From Tubulanus polymorphus (lineage: Eukaryota; Nemertea; Palaeonemertea; Tubulaniformes; Tubulanidae), in NCBI RefSeq assembly GCF_964204645.1, contig NC_134030.1:11034278-11098277 (forward strand): a stretch of DNA of 64,000 nt. The letters run 5' to 3'. The translations under genes were made by a program, and so were the position numbers. Each line of letters opens with the position of its first letter. Position 1 is the stretch's first letter. The notes beneath the pieces were generated by a model, which saw only the letters and a list, made by a program, of their open reading frames with translations, ran no database searches and was not told where the DNA came from. Shown here piece by piece: positions 36,983 through 48,311 of the stretch.

Positions 36983-38589
36983 ATGGACAAAGAATTTGAA
37001 AATACCCATTGGCCATTATTAAACACCAAGGAAAGGTAAGCATGCACTTGGGCAGGTCTCTACTATCAAACCATTCAGACCTAGTTCTTATAATTAACTG
37101 ATACATGCACTATCATTACGTTGTTGACTTAGCCTAATGTCGTTCCAAGATCAGAGATAACTTATGACAACCTCTCTGATGAACTTTGGCGAGTTTGACT
37201 ATGAAAGATCTTTTAAGCTACTTACATTTAACAGTCGTTAACTGCTTTAGTTTCAATTTGAATTCAGACAGTCTACTTTGGTGTCCTATTATGAGAAAGG
37301 GATGACTCATTGTGGAAATGAATTTACCAAAGGAATGGTACGAGAAGCCAGTGTTGCTACAGGCATGCCAGAGAAATCAGTTAAGGTAGGCCTATATAAC
37401 TTTTTCTTATGATCTAGGGCCTACGGTGTTTTCTCCAGACTTTGTGATGAAGCACTTTTACTAAAATGATAAATTGATAAACTGTATTTTAAAAGTTTTA
37501 GTTTATTCTGTTTAAGAAATGGATAGAGAACCACAAGGTACAATGTCGAAAGAAAGCTGGGATTTACAACTATGAAAATCTGAGTAAGAAGCAGCGCATT
37601 CGATCATGCAGACCGTACGATGTTTATCTCTCTGATAAAAAAAAAGGAAAATGTAAGCTAGATACATGTTGATTTTAGTCAACCTCTATGTAGTTGCTGA
37701 GCCTGTTTAAAGTGAGGTGTGTGTAATTTGTATATCATTTTAGGCCAGGGAAATTGGAATGACCAAACAGAGGAAGCAATGGCTTCATACGCACAGAGGG
37801 CTGCAAGCCACAGCCAGCCTATCGGCCCAGAAAATAAAGAAAATAACATTGAATTTCTGGTGCATGAACTAGAAAAAAAGGTAGGCCGTTTCATTTAACC
37901 ATTAATGTTTATGTTATTTGCAGTCATCTAAATAACATAATTATACTTCAGGTAAATAAATTTACTTCGACAACAGAAAAGTTGGATGTTGTGGCTATTG
38001 CTATTACTAAGGATGGGAATAGAATGTTTATATGTGGATCACCAATTCCAACAAAGTGGTTTGAAAAACAGAGAGAGGTTCAGCAAAGTCTGAAGTCACT
38101 TTATCAGCCAGGTAAAGATAATTCAAACATACACACTTTCACTATCATTAACTAAGATAATTCAGGCAGTCTCAGTTTCTATACGTTTGTTGCTACATTC
38201 AGATGATGACAATCAATTAGAAGATGTCAACGTACTGCGATCGAAAGTCACAGATATGTTCAATCGTAAATACAGTAAGCATATATTTTAGCTACTTGAT
38301 TTGATTATACATTCAAATAGTCGAAAAATTCAGCATTTGACAATCGTAATCATTTCATATGCGCCATTATATAGCTTCAGCAATAAAGGGTATCTCCGGG
38401 ACGAGATGCAGCTACAAAGCGGTTGATGCTGGTCAAGTCAGGGCATTTAATTTGCCAACTGGAATAATTTTGAAAAGACCATCATCTTATGCAAAAAACT
38501 CGCTGAAAGCACTTTTGAAAAAGGAAGATAAAATATACTTCGAAGGTACACTGTTTCAACTTACCGGTAATAGATATTTAACACACTAA
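36983..38589 (+). CDS. Homeodomain-like DNA-binding protein (cargo gene)
   Basis: Exons: 36983-37035, 37268-37385, 37517-37652, 37744-37880, 37952-38111, 38203-38274, 38381-38589. Sum 885 nt, 294 residues, all GT-AG and in phase. Residues ~18-75 resemble a homeodomain: a first helix (RQSTLVSYYEKGM), a second (KGMVREASVATGM) and a recognition-like helix (SVKKWIENHKVQCRKK) with the W-x-x-N spacing. The loop is unusual and the usual Phe after Trp is Ile. After it come RPYDVYLSDKKKG and an unrecognised C-terminal domain ending near GTLFQLTGNRYLTH. A stronger acceptor 20 bases upstream of 37268 would also keep the homeodomain frame (FQFEF) but does not match the phase of the first exon. It follows the zinc-finger gene on the same strand. 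Role: probably binding DNA, perhaps the element's own repeats (inference). Confidence 0.75.
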
Positions 38590-38656
38590 GTTAGACACAC
38601 TATTACATAATATATCAACATTTATCTTGATGTTGATATATTGAATGTCATTATTA

Positions 38657-38999
38657 GGCCACACAAAGAAATACCGTAGTTTCTCAGGTTTTTTCTGGAA
38701 AGTGACGCTGGTGAGCAAATTATATTTTCATAGCTCCTTTGAAAAAGAGTTGAAATAAATAGCTCGAAACCAGAGACTTATATAAGAGATGCGGGAAGTA
38801 AGTAAATAACAAATACAGCGGTGCGGGCGAGCAGGATTTAATTTTTATAATAAAAAAAGACGATTCAGATTGATGGTTTGCCAATGCGGGTTAGCGCATT
38901 TGAATTTTCGATTTTAATTTAATTAATTTCGATTTTTACTTTTTTTATGATGCGGGTGGCATTTGACCTTGAAGAACTAGGGTATTTCTTTGTGTGGGC
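38657..38999. mobile_element. Harbinger-like MITE
   Basis: The ends are GGCCACACAAAGAAATACC and the inverse of GCCCACACAAAGAAATACC, flanked on both sides by TTA. A 3-bp TTA/TAA duplication is typical of PIF/Harbinger. A partial copy lies at 62075-62239, so the family is dispersed in this genome. Confidence 0.8.
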
Positions 39000-39092
39000 T
39001 TAATGAATTGAAATACAATGTACTGGTACTGGTATATGTCTTAATGGAATATGGAAGGATAACATCAGAATTATTTCTTATTAGTTGATACT

Positions 39093-41170
39093 ATGAGCCA
39101 CGAAGAAGCAGCGTCACCAACTGAAGAACTTCAGTTTCCAGAAGCCACTGAAGGTACAACTAAGTCTTTTTGTCTTATAAACTTACAAGCTATGGTAATA
39201 TTGGGGTAAATTATCTTGTTTCTCATTGTAGATTCAGATGCTACAGAGATCATCAGAGGTACGTATTCTTATGTTATTCTTACGTTTAAGCAAAAAAGAT
39301 ATTGTTGTATCGCTAGGCTGAATTATTCTTTCTTTTTTTCATCAGAACCTAATATGGCAAAAAGAAAAGCCGAAGTCCTCACAAAGAAAACAGGGAAATC
39401 AGGTACGTTTTTAACACTAAGCTATGCAGTCTTTGATGAAAATATAATTGCACAAAATCAATTAAAAAATTGTTCTCTTTCAGTAATCAAAACTGGCATC
39501 AAGAAAAGGAAAATAAATAATGGTAGGGTATGCACGTTTAAAGAAATATTTCAAAGCAGCCAGATCAGCATTATTGTGTTTTATAAGGTAAAAAATTGAT
39601 ACCTTGTTTGTCCTCGGCAATAAATTTTCTAATCAGTTTATTTCTGTAACTGCCAGGTCTGTTATTGTTAGCTTGATCATGGTTTCAAAAAAAGTAAATA
39701 AACAGAGTAGATACATGGCCACCTGCGTCAATTTTTAAGCTCAGAAATAAGAAACATGGTATCAATTCTTTTTTCCTTATATCACAAATACAATATGCTT
39801 TTTTCCAAGTAATGCATTGGTCTGTTATTTCAAAATCAATTGATATGTTTTAATGGAAATGAAATGGAAATGAAACTGATGGATAATATTAGAATTATTT
39901 CTTATTAGTTGATACTATGAGCCACGGAGAAGCAGCGTCACCAACTGAAGAACTTCTGTTTCCAGAAGCCACTGAAGGTACAACTAAGTCTTTTTGTCTT
40001 ATAAACTTACAAGCTATGGTAATATTGGGGTAAATTATCTTGTTTCTCATTGTAGATTCAGATAGTGCAGAGATCATCAGAGGTACGTATTGTTCTTTAT
40101 ATTTAGAAAATAAATAAAATGAGATATTATTGAATAGCTAGGCTGAATTATCCTTTCTTTTTTTCAACAGAACCTATGACAAAAAGAAAAACCGAAGTTG
40201 TCACAAAGAAAAAGGAGAAATCAGGTATGCAGCCTTCAATTCAGTTAATACCAATCGAATACAGCATAACCTTTCTAGTGAACACTTCGCTTCCTAAGAA
40301 ATTGTTCACTATAGAGAGGTGTTCACTAATTGGAGGTAGCACATATTTTTCCGCAAAACCCAGGTTTTAGAAACCCTTCTTGAAGAACACTCCACATTGA
40401 AACCCCCTGTCACGTAAAACTCTGCATTTTTTGCTAGTCTAGACAGTGAACCCGCGTTCAATGCAGAGTTCAGGCGCCACAATTGACCTTGAACTTGCAC
40501 TAAAGATGTTGTTCCTTACTACCGAAACTGTGTTAAGTGTAGACGCTGCTCACCGTGAACGCGGGTTTTCATTGAACCCAGGTACGTTGAAACCTGGGTA
40601 CAACACGCTAGTGAGGACAAGGTTATTTTGGGATGGGACCACTGTTCACTATAAATACTCATTTGGTAAAGTTCACTAAATGGTGGTTCTGTTTAATTGA
40701 AAATGAGTAGGGAAAATTTGGTTCCCGGGTAAAAGTGTTCTCTAAGGGAGGCGTTCACTAAATAGAGGAGTTCACTAAGGGAGGTGTTCACTGTAGTTTC
40801 GTTTAAAAAAAAAATGATTGAGTTTTTTTTCATTTTAGCAAATAAATCCAGAAAGAAACCAAATGATGGTATGTATTTATGCAGAAACAGCATCTTAAAG
40901 CGCAAAATTTCAATTGTAATATGTAGCCTGTGGTAGTATATTTGATATCAATCTTTAATTCCAGACATATTCTTGGTGGAAAAAATTGTTGGTCATCAAT
41001 CGAAAGGAGGTCAACAATATTACAAAATTAAGTGGTTGGACTTCTCTTCAAAACACAACACATGGGAGCCGATTGAAAACCTGACATCCGTTATGGATAT
41101 GGTGATCTCGTATGATAAAAAGATACAAAGTATTGTAGAAAAACATCAACCAATTGAATTGAAAGAATAA
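39093..41170 (+). CDS. Chromodomain protein with duplicated N-terminal exons (cargo gene)
   Basis: The last exon (40965-41170) encodes a chromodomain: FLVEKIVGHQ, YYKIKWLDFSSKHNTWEPIE. The three aromatic positions that form the methyl-lysine cage in HP1-type domains are F, W and F here, so binding is plausible. Upstream exons encode an acidic then Lys-rich leader: block 1 at 39093-39153, 39232-39258, 39346-39402, 39484-39522; block 2 at 39917-39977, 40056-40082, 40171-40224; then 40839-40868. Block 2 is a near copy of block 1. Starting at ATG 39917 gives 125 residues. If block 2's first exon is entered at 39909 from block 1, the full chain is 189 residues and stays in phase. AATAAA overlaps the stop. 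Chromodomains occur in several transposon proteins, where they may guide insertion (established for some retrotransposon integrases; inference here). Confidence 0.87.
40277..40792. mobile_element. MITE in a chromodomain-gene intron
   Basis: AGTGAACAC at the left and GTGTTCACT at the right are inverted, with many internal copies of GTTCACTAA. The frames here come from the repeat. The superfamily is not determined. Confidence 0.6.
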
Positions 41171-41794
41171 AAGAATTTATTATAGTACAAGAAACCAATT
41201 CATTTACATTTTTCATTCATTGAGATCGGAGTAGAGCTGTTGAGGAAACTTCACTTGCTTTGGTGAATTTAACAATTAAATTATAGTTTAGTCTACATCA
41301 GTCTTTCTGGAAAAGAAAATATTAGAAATGCTGAAATCAATACATATATTGTGATTGGAACAGAGCCCAAATGGATTACTGAACGAAATGGAATACTGAG
41401 CAAATCCCCAAGTTCCTTGAGTGCCATAATTCAGGTACCGGTAATTTGTTGGGGGCTATTACAACTTGCCTGTTATTTGATTGTATGAATCGCACATAGG
41501 TTATCGCACATAGGTTATGTGAGAAACTTGATATCGAAGGGTCCATTCATCTTGTTGATTCTGTCCAAATGAAATCGAATATAAATGTAATTACAAATGT
41601 GATACTCATGTATAAAAGACGATTTTTAAGTTTAACACATCTACTCTATTTAGTCGTATTACAAAATCTTTACAATGCAATCAAATATCAACTAGGGGTT
41701 AGGGGACGCAATCGATGAGCATGCCCCCATTTGGATCCGAGCAGCCTGCAGACGGTCTCTGTGGCAGTACCCAAGAAGTTTTTATTGTGATCGA

Positions 41795-43068
41795 AACTAG
41801 GGGTCCAGGGACACCATGCCCACTTGGGAAGTGGTTTCAAATGCTCAACAATCTAACAATTTCAATATTCAACGCCCTCTGGTGACCATATACAAAAACC
41901 AATGACCTTCAACCCAATACAATCATAAAACATGTCAGCAGCTACGATTTTGTAATTGATTGTGATAACAAAAAATGCCACGTTACTAATTTAATATGGA
42001 AATACTAAGTTAATCTACTATTCAACGCCCCCTGGTGACCATATTCAAAACCCAATAACCTTGTAACTCACCATATTCATAGAACATGTCATGAACTACA
42101 ACTTCGCAATTGATCATGGTAACAAAATATGCCTAGGTACCAATATAATAAGGAAATACCAGGTTATTCTACTATTCAACGCCCCCTGGTGACTATGTAG
42201 AATTACTGATTTCCTTAAAACTCACCACAATCATAGATGATGTCATGAGCTACAACTTTGCAATTGATTGCGGTAACAAAATATGTATTGGTACAAATAT
42301 AATATAGAAATACTAAGATATTGTATTATTCAACGCCCCCTGGTGGCCATATACAAAAAACAATGAACTTGAAACTCACCCCAATCATAGAACACATTAT
42401 ACTCTAAAACTTTCTAATTCATTGTTGTAACAAAATATGCTTAGGTACCAATATAATGTCGAAAAACTTTTTCCCACCTACGAATGAGTACTAATGACAC
42501 CAAGATGGCTGCCAATTGCGTCATAATTGGCGGATCAAAAATACCTATCTCGGGTATAAAACATCCCTTTACAAAGAATACCCATCACAAATTGCAATGA
42601 GAAATGGCAAACCAGTAGGAAGCTACAGGACCTAGAATTCTGGCCAAAATTGACATTTTTGGGCACTAAAAAGGTCATAGGACGGCCATCTTGAGTCAGA
42701 TGGACCCAATTTTTCTTATGCTGATGGGCCCTTGGTAGATTCAAATATATTCGAAAGATCAAGGTAATTGATCATATCGTCTTCAAAATTTCCCTCGTAA
42801 ACTTCGAAAATGTGTAAAAAGTGCTGATTTTGGCAAACAACAATGGCTGCCAGTCGGCCATGTTGATTCTGATAGGGCCAGTTTTTGGGCTGAAGATGTG
42901 TCTAGGGTAGATACATGTATAAACCAAATATCAAGACATTACCTTGAAGCGTCTTCAAAACTTCCCAAAATAACTGGATTCCGTCTACGGACAGACGAAC
43001 AGATGGACGGACGAAAAGTGAACGCAATAGCCCGCTGGGACTTAAGTCCCAAGTGGGCTAAAAAAGTT
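41795..43068 (-). repeat. Right copy of the long inverted repeat
   Basis: It is the reverse complement of the 28455-29939 family: AACTAGGGGTCCAGGGACAC at its start, ~150-bp units with CAACGCCCCCTGGTGACC, then CAAGATGGCTGCCAATTGCG. It continues to an end with GGGACTTAAGTCCCAAGTGG near 43060 that the left copy lacks. The pair encloses 29940-41794, which holds the satellite and the three cargo genes. Confidence 0.85.
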
Positions 43069-43783
43069 TCATTTTTAAGTCATAAAAATTCACCCTATGT
43101 GGAAAATATGTTCGTCAGTCATGGTGACAATGTTCAAATTCAAGAAATCTCACAAAATGGAGGATTTTCTCTCCTATTCAACTGGACTAAAGGAGTCTTT
43201 TTGCCAATCCATCTAATTGGTGCAGAACTGGAATAATATTGGATTTCGGTTGTTGTCCACGATTTTTGGGAATCTGTTAAGACCTAAATGAGGTACGTTC
43301 CCCAAAAAGTAAGCGAGATATCCCAACATAGTACGGAAGCCCTGAGACGAATCTTTATGTCGCGTAATTTCATAATGTCGTGCATGGCCAAATAAACTCG
43401 AAATCTCATTAACTTGGGAAGTTATGAACTGGGGAACTCGTGAACCCAAGATGTCGTCTCAGGGCTTCCATACAACAGAGAAACAGGCGTGAAGCTAACA
43501 CTAACAGGGGTCATTCATTTATTACACGCTAGAGCCAGGAGGGGGGAAGGGATAAGTGCAATAGCGTACTGTAATGCTTAATGTAGATGCAAAAATGGCC
43601 GATTTTGCATACTGAGGGGAGGGGGGTTGAAAAATTCAAATACTATGCGTACTGTACGTAATAAATGAATGATCCCCGAAGTAGGCCTGCTAATAATGTC
43701 AAGCATGAGGCGTGGAAAACCCAAACTACTACGTCTATTTCAACTTGACTTGAGAGCACATCAGGTGGCCTAGCTCGCTCATT

Positions 43784-44603
43784 TTTGGTAGTACATACCT
43801 GGTCTTATTAGACCAGAAAGCACTGGCAGTGGATCTAAAACATCATTTTTTAATCCATTTGAAACTGTATTAAAAGATATCCAAAACGTCTGCATTGAAA
43901 GGGGATTAGGCCGCCTAAAGCCGGGTGCACACCTTTGCGATCATCGCGACATCGTATCATCGCATGCGATGTAGCGATGACACGATGAAAATCGTATCAT
44001 CGCCGCATACCTTTGCTATTTTTATGAGGGCCTCGAGTTGGATTCAATCACGTGACTGAGCCGCTGATTTTGAACATCATATGACTGCTTCATCCTTAAT
44101 TCTGATTGGTTACTAAAAATTTTTATCCGGAACATCGGCAGCGTAGCCCGCAGACCTTTCTTATCTCACGGAAAAATCGCATACGAAAATAAGAAACATG
44201 TTTGATTTGTTGCGATGTAATCGGCTCCGGATGCCACCGCATACCTTTACAATGATGCGATAAAACCATGCGATGAAGCGATCATACGATCAATCGCAAA
44301 GGTGTGTGCCGGGCTTAAATAAAGAAATTTGACTCAATAATTTGAAAGTTTAACAATAGGTTTCCATGCCTACACACCAAACTTCAGTTGAGTTGGTAGG
44401 CATGGAAACATATTCAGATATTGATAAACATTTAAATCATAATCATGGAGTCTCTTTTCTCTCATGAACCTCTTTCAATGCAGACTTTTTGGATGTCCTT
44501 TAAAGCAGTTTAAAATTGATTAAAACACGATGTTTTAGGTCAGCTGCCATTGCTTTCCGGTCGTAGTGAGACTTTTATCAGGACAGGTATACGTGTACCA
44601 CCA
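43784..44603. mobile_element. Foldback element in the right arm, hosting a second MITE
   Basis: The outer arms (near GGATCTAAAACATCATT..., and ATCCAAAACGTCTGCATTGA) recur inverted at 44480-44603. The boundaries are approximate. The centre is interrupted by the 43919-44315 MITE and by a short hairpin at 44361-44412 (GTTTCCATGCCTAC and its inverse). Confidence 0.65.
43919..44315. mobile_element. TAA-flanked MITE nested in the foldback element
   Basis: The ends are AGCCGGGTGCACACCTTTGC and GGTGTGTGCCGGGCT, flanked by TAA at 43916-43918 and 44316-44318. A 3-bp TAA duplication fits Harbinger-like elements. The interior is rich in GCGATGA/ATCGTATCATCGC palindromes. Confidence 0.75.
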
Positions 44604-44892
44604 TAACTGACTGAGTAGGCCACCCGGTATGCTTCTCACGAAATGTCACAAGTCAGGTTGAAATTGAAAATGAAATAGACATTAGGCCACCTTACTTACC
44701 AGTGTACACGGGGATTGGATGCAGATTGTCGTCTTGATCGAATTCAGGCCTAAAATCCTTGTAAAACGCGATTGTTATGCCAGCCGGAGGAGTTTTGTAT
44801 GGCCCAAATAGGCTTCGTCCTTGAGAAGATGGATCTGTCGATAACAACCGACAGTCATGCCGAACTAAGTACCAAAATATAAATTTGCGACC

Positions 44893-45031
44893 AACGCGCG
44901 CGCCCTTCTGGCAATGAGTATCTAAGAAGGGTTACCATAATATAGTATACTATAACACGAGGCGATAGACTATCAAATGAAGGTTTACCCTTCTTTGATA
45001 AAGTATCGACGAAGGGGATGTGTATCGGGTG
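44893..45031 (-). repeat. Right terminal inverted repeat (139 bp)
   Basis: It is the reverse complement of 19098-19236, ending GGATGTGTATCGGGTG immediately before ACATATC at 45032. Confidence 0.92.
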
Positions 45032-45038
45032 ACATATC
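45032..45038. repeat. Right target-site duplication ACATATC
   Basis: It directly follows the right terminal inverted repeat and equals 19091-19097. The sequence after it (TCACTCATCACTCGCAATAA) matches unit B from 58524. Confidence 0.9.
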
Positions 45039-46206
45039 TCACTCATCACTCGCAATAAACAATGCGGCGATTGTAACGATTAGACTTACAATTTCAAATA
45101 TTATTCGACAAACCATAGGAATCCATCTCACAGTGCCAAATGAGCGTACTCTACATATTTCCCTAGCTAAACATGAAACGAACATTTCAAACAACGGGAA
45201 ACGTGGATTTTATTGTTTTCCAGTGCGGCGTTTTTCGAAAACTTACAGAAACTTCGAACGAACATTTATTTCGATTTTAGTATCATCAACTGCAATTAAT
45301 TTGGCCGTCATCGAAACTGCGTTGGATGTTTCGACACCAGCATTCGGACATGGAATTCATTCACCGACAAAATTTTCATTTGAATTTTAAAAATTGAACG
45401 CTTAGTTTCAAGTGTACGTACGCATTACTTTGAATGTTTTTAATGCAGCCTACGTTACCATGAATTTATCAGTATTATAGGTGTGTGGGTTCGGAATTCG
45501 CTTCCTAAATCACTCGAATTACGAGATAATTAATACGCGTATTCAAATTCATTGACTATGGGAATAACGATTAACCATAAGATAATCGCACAGTTTAACC
45601 TCAATTATGATAATCTATATATCAATAAATTAGTTTCATAGAATTATAATTTTTACATCAATACGTGTATATTAACCATTGTTGCTGGTTAGTTTAATTA
45701 ATAAGTAGACTGATTATTTTACATGAATGAAATCCATGAGATATGATTAATCACCTGCCAGCTAGCGGGACCCGAACTGTTAGGGGTGAAGCTTTAGAAC
45801 GTGGGAATTTTAATTTCGTACCTGTATTAGTACGAACAATGATTAAGGACCTTGAAATTCGATATGCGTAGCAAATATAGCAAATTATTCTAATAAGCCG
45901 ATATAAAGGTAACGTAAATGAGACATTTCACACATCACGATTCGAATTTCTAAGAGCACACGTAGGCCAACAAATCGGCTAATCTCTGTCTGACAGGTTA
46001 AAGCTAATCCGTTATAGTGCAGCAGCTGATATTGGCCGAATCCGTGAATTTTGGTGAAAGTTTTGCAATTTTCAGTTACAACAAGTGGAAAATCAAAGAT
46101 AGAGAAAATCGATAATCCAATGTGGTAATTTTCGATTTATTTATTTATCGATAAATCATTTGCAGATATTCTGTAGAAACTTGGCTAAGATGGTGAACTT
46201 AAACTT
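45039..46206. other. Rest of unit A after the transposon, no gene supported
   Basis: It matches 58524-59690 closely. A frame at 44977-45390 crosses from the transposon end into this DNA and so is an accident. I see only non-coding sequence here. Confidence 0.6.
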
Positions 46207-46269
46207 AGATTACTACAGTGGTGATGTTAAGTGGGCTGACCTGTCATGGCAGCAATAAATCGTTAAAAA

Positions 46270-46525
46270 AAACGTTTGCTTTCTCGAACTCGCCAAAACA
46301 AACTTGATAGCGAGAAATCAAATATAAACGCGAAAAAACAAGATTTAACTCGAGAAAACAAAAATCAGGCGACGAAACAAAATAATTTGTCGAGGAAGCA
46401 AAATAATTTGTTTTCTCGCGCAAAATATTTGTTTTCTCACGTTAATGTGTTTGCTCGCCCCGCCAAAACAAGAATTAACGCGAGAAAACAAATATTTTAC
46501 ACGAGAAAACAAAATAATTTGTTTT
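46270..46525. repeat. Short GAGAAAACAAA motif array (unit B copy)
   Basis: It is the counterpart of 230-530 with fewer reversed copies. A 99-codon frame at 46276-46575 is only the repeat read in one frame. Confidence 0.75.
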
Positions 46526-48311
46526 CTGTATTGAAGAATTTCCTCGATACATCTAATGGACAGCGTTGCGGTTGACTTGTACGATTAGCCATGGCATCCA
46601 TTGTGAATCATTAGTAGATGGCAGCACCTTAAAATTAGATTAATAAACTAACCCATAAATACTCGATATCTGCTCTTCAAACTCTACAAGCCATCATATC
46701 CCCGTGGAAGCATGGAATACCGAAGCCACCAGTCTTCTTCGATTTTCGATCAATCAATGTTAGTTTTTTCCAAAGAATGCAAAAGGATATAGACTTTTTA
46801 AACTTTCCCGGAATATACAAATCGTAAAAAAGTGACCTGGCACGGGTTTTTGTCGTATAAGCACAGACTATGTTAGAGGGGTCTGAATCAACTGCCCTGG
46901 GAATCAGCCATGTAAATAAACAACAGATAGAAATCAGGGCTACACTAAGCGGAGAAAAAGAATAGCTATTAGGACTTCTAAAAATGAAATTTGACTACGA
47001 AATAAAAAAAACTTTAAATCACTAAGTAAAATGGTAGAAATTAATCTCATGACAGCATCCTCATAAAAAAAGAACACTGAGAGGGCACCTTAAGTGCCTA
47101 CCTCACGAGTACACTTAGTTTCAAAGCAAGAGGCTATCTTGTCATAGGCTTTTACAGGCCTTCAATTGACGGTAAATGATGATATGATATTATATGATAC
47201 GATATGTTCGAATGGGCGCAGATTTTTCAAAACCGTTCCGAATTCAAAGGAATCCCTACAATAGGTTACGGTAGACTCCGTTTATTCCAAATTCGATTGC
47301 CTCGTGATGAGAACTTTCCCTGCTCCGATTGCCCCGGAATACATATATGCGTACCTCTGGGAGAATTAATTGTTCTCGATAGATACGAGGCAAGTGGAGT
47401 CTGGCTGTATTTGTATTTCTTCAAGGTCCCGTGAATTTGGTGCCACGTGTTGCATAGTAATTGCGATTTGTTCTCTTTGCTTTTTGGAACGAACGATAAT
47501 AGAAATAGGACGATATTCTTATGAAAGAGTTATTTTTATGTGCATAATAAATGAATAAACGCTTAGCATATTAATTGATAGTGAGACTTAAACTGATTTA
47601 TCTTCTTATATACCGCAATATCAACAACGTTACCTTTGCAATTTCTAACAAATATCATTCCCTGATTTAAACAATTTTATGAAAATTAGGGCAAATACTT
47701 TCATTTATAATAATAATAATAAATTTATTTCCACAATAAAATTACAACATGTCATAAAGAGATATACAAATATGAAATGTTTTAATATAAAGTGGAGGAG
47801 ATAACTAATCTTATTTAAAAGATAAGATTCAAGATGTGAATTACAAGGTAAGACTGACTGTGCAGAACACTCCACACTGCGGGCGTGTCTTCAAAAGCTA
47901 CTACTACAGTAGTTGCTTATATCCTGAACTAGTTGGTGTATCTACCGTTAGGATCGGATCCAGGAAGAAAGACACACATAATCAGTTGAAATGCAAAGGA
48001 TTTTTATGGAATATGTTAAGATGAACACGGGGATGACTCAATTCAAAATGACTTTTAGTTAATCTACTGGGGATAAGGTTAATACCATTCTATACAACAC
48101 AGCCCAGAATATCAGTTATTACCTATGGTAGGGGGTCTGATTGCACACAGCAAATTATTAGAAAGATTTGAAATAATTCAGAAAGTTATTTCTCAAAAAC
48201 AACTTTACCTTCCTTGTATATGTCCGGCAGTGCATACAAATTACCCGTTTCCAGTATTTCGAAGTAACCAAAATGTCTATGTAAGGCCACCAACGGAAGA
48301 GCATTGAAATG
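46526..48311. other. Non-coding sequence shared with unit A
   Basis: It matches 531-1467, then 4583-4835, then 7668-8000 of unit A. It includes a (TAA)n-containing insert at about 47709-47815 not present in A. No gene is supported. Confidence 0.6.

Larger units (their letters stand above)
19098..45031. mobile_element. 25.9-kb KDZ-type DNA transposon with cargo genes
   Basis: The element runs from CACCCGATACACATCC to its inverse GGATGTGTATCGGGTG. It has ~139-bp terminal inverted repeats and a 7-bp duplication of ACATATC. In unit B, sequence homologous to the left flank joins directly to sequence homologous to the right flank at 58510-58530, with a single ACATATC. Contents, all plus strand: a KDZ transposase gene (21493-27943), a 189-bp satellite (30484-33475), a C2H2 gene (33756-35437), a homeodomain-like gene (36983-38589) and a chromodomain gene (39093-41170), plus nested MITEs. 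The KDZ superfamily is known from fungi, fish and invertebrates. As I recall, Zisupton makes 8-bp duplications, so the 7 bp here is a small difference. Assigning mobility of the whole unit to the KDZ enzyme is inference. Confidence 0.88.
158..46206. repeat. Tandem segmental duplication, unit A (interrupted)
   Basis: Unit A repeats the order and sequence of unit B (46207-59690): motif array, GT92 remnant, ~50-bp minisatellite, SAM/HECT remnant and ShKT gene. Homology starts near 158 (AGATTACCACAGTGG) and the A/B junction is near 46207 (AGATTACTACAGTGG). Homology at the far end of A (45032-46206) continues in B at 58517-59690. Unit A is longer because of sequence absent from B, mainly 1468-4582, 4836-7660, 11200-12505, 12720-14200 and the 25.9-kb element at 19098-45031. 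Boundaries were judged by eye and are good to a few tens of bases. Confidence 0.88.

Noticed and set aside
44977-45390. 137-codon plus-strand frame
   Set aside because: It begins in the transposon's right inverted repeat and runs into host sequence. The B counterpart without the transposon has indels in this frame and no start.
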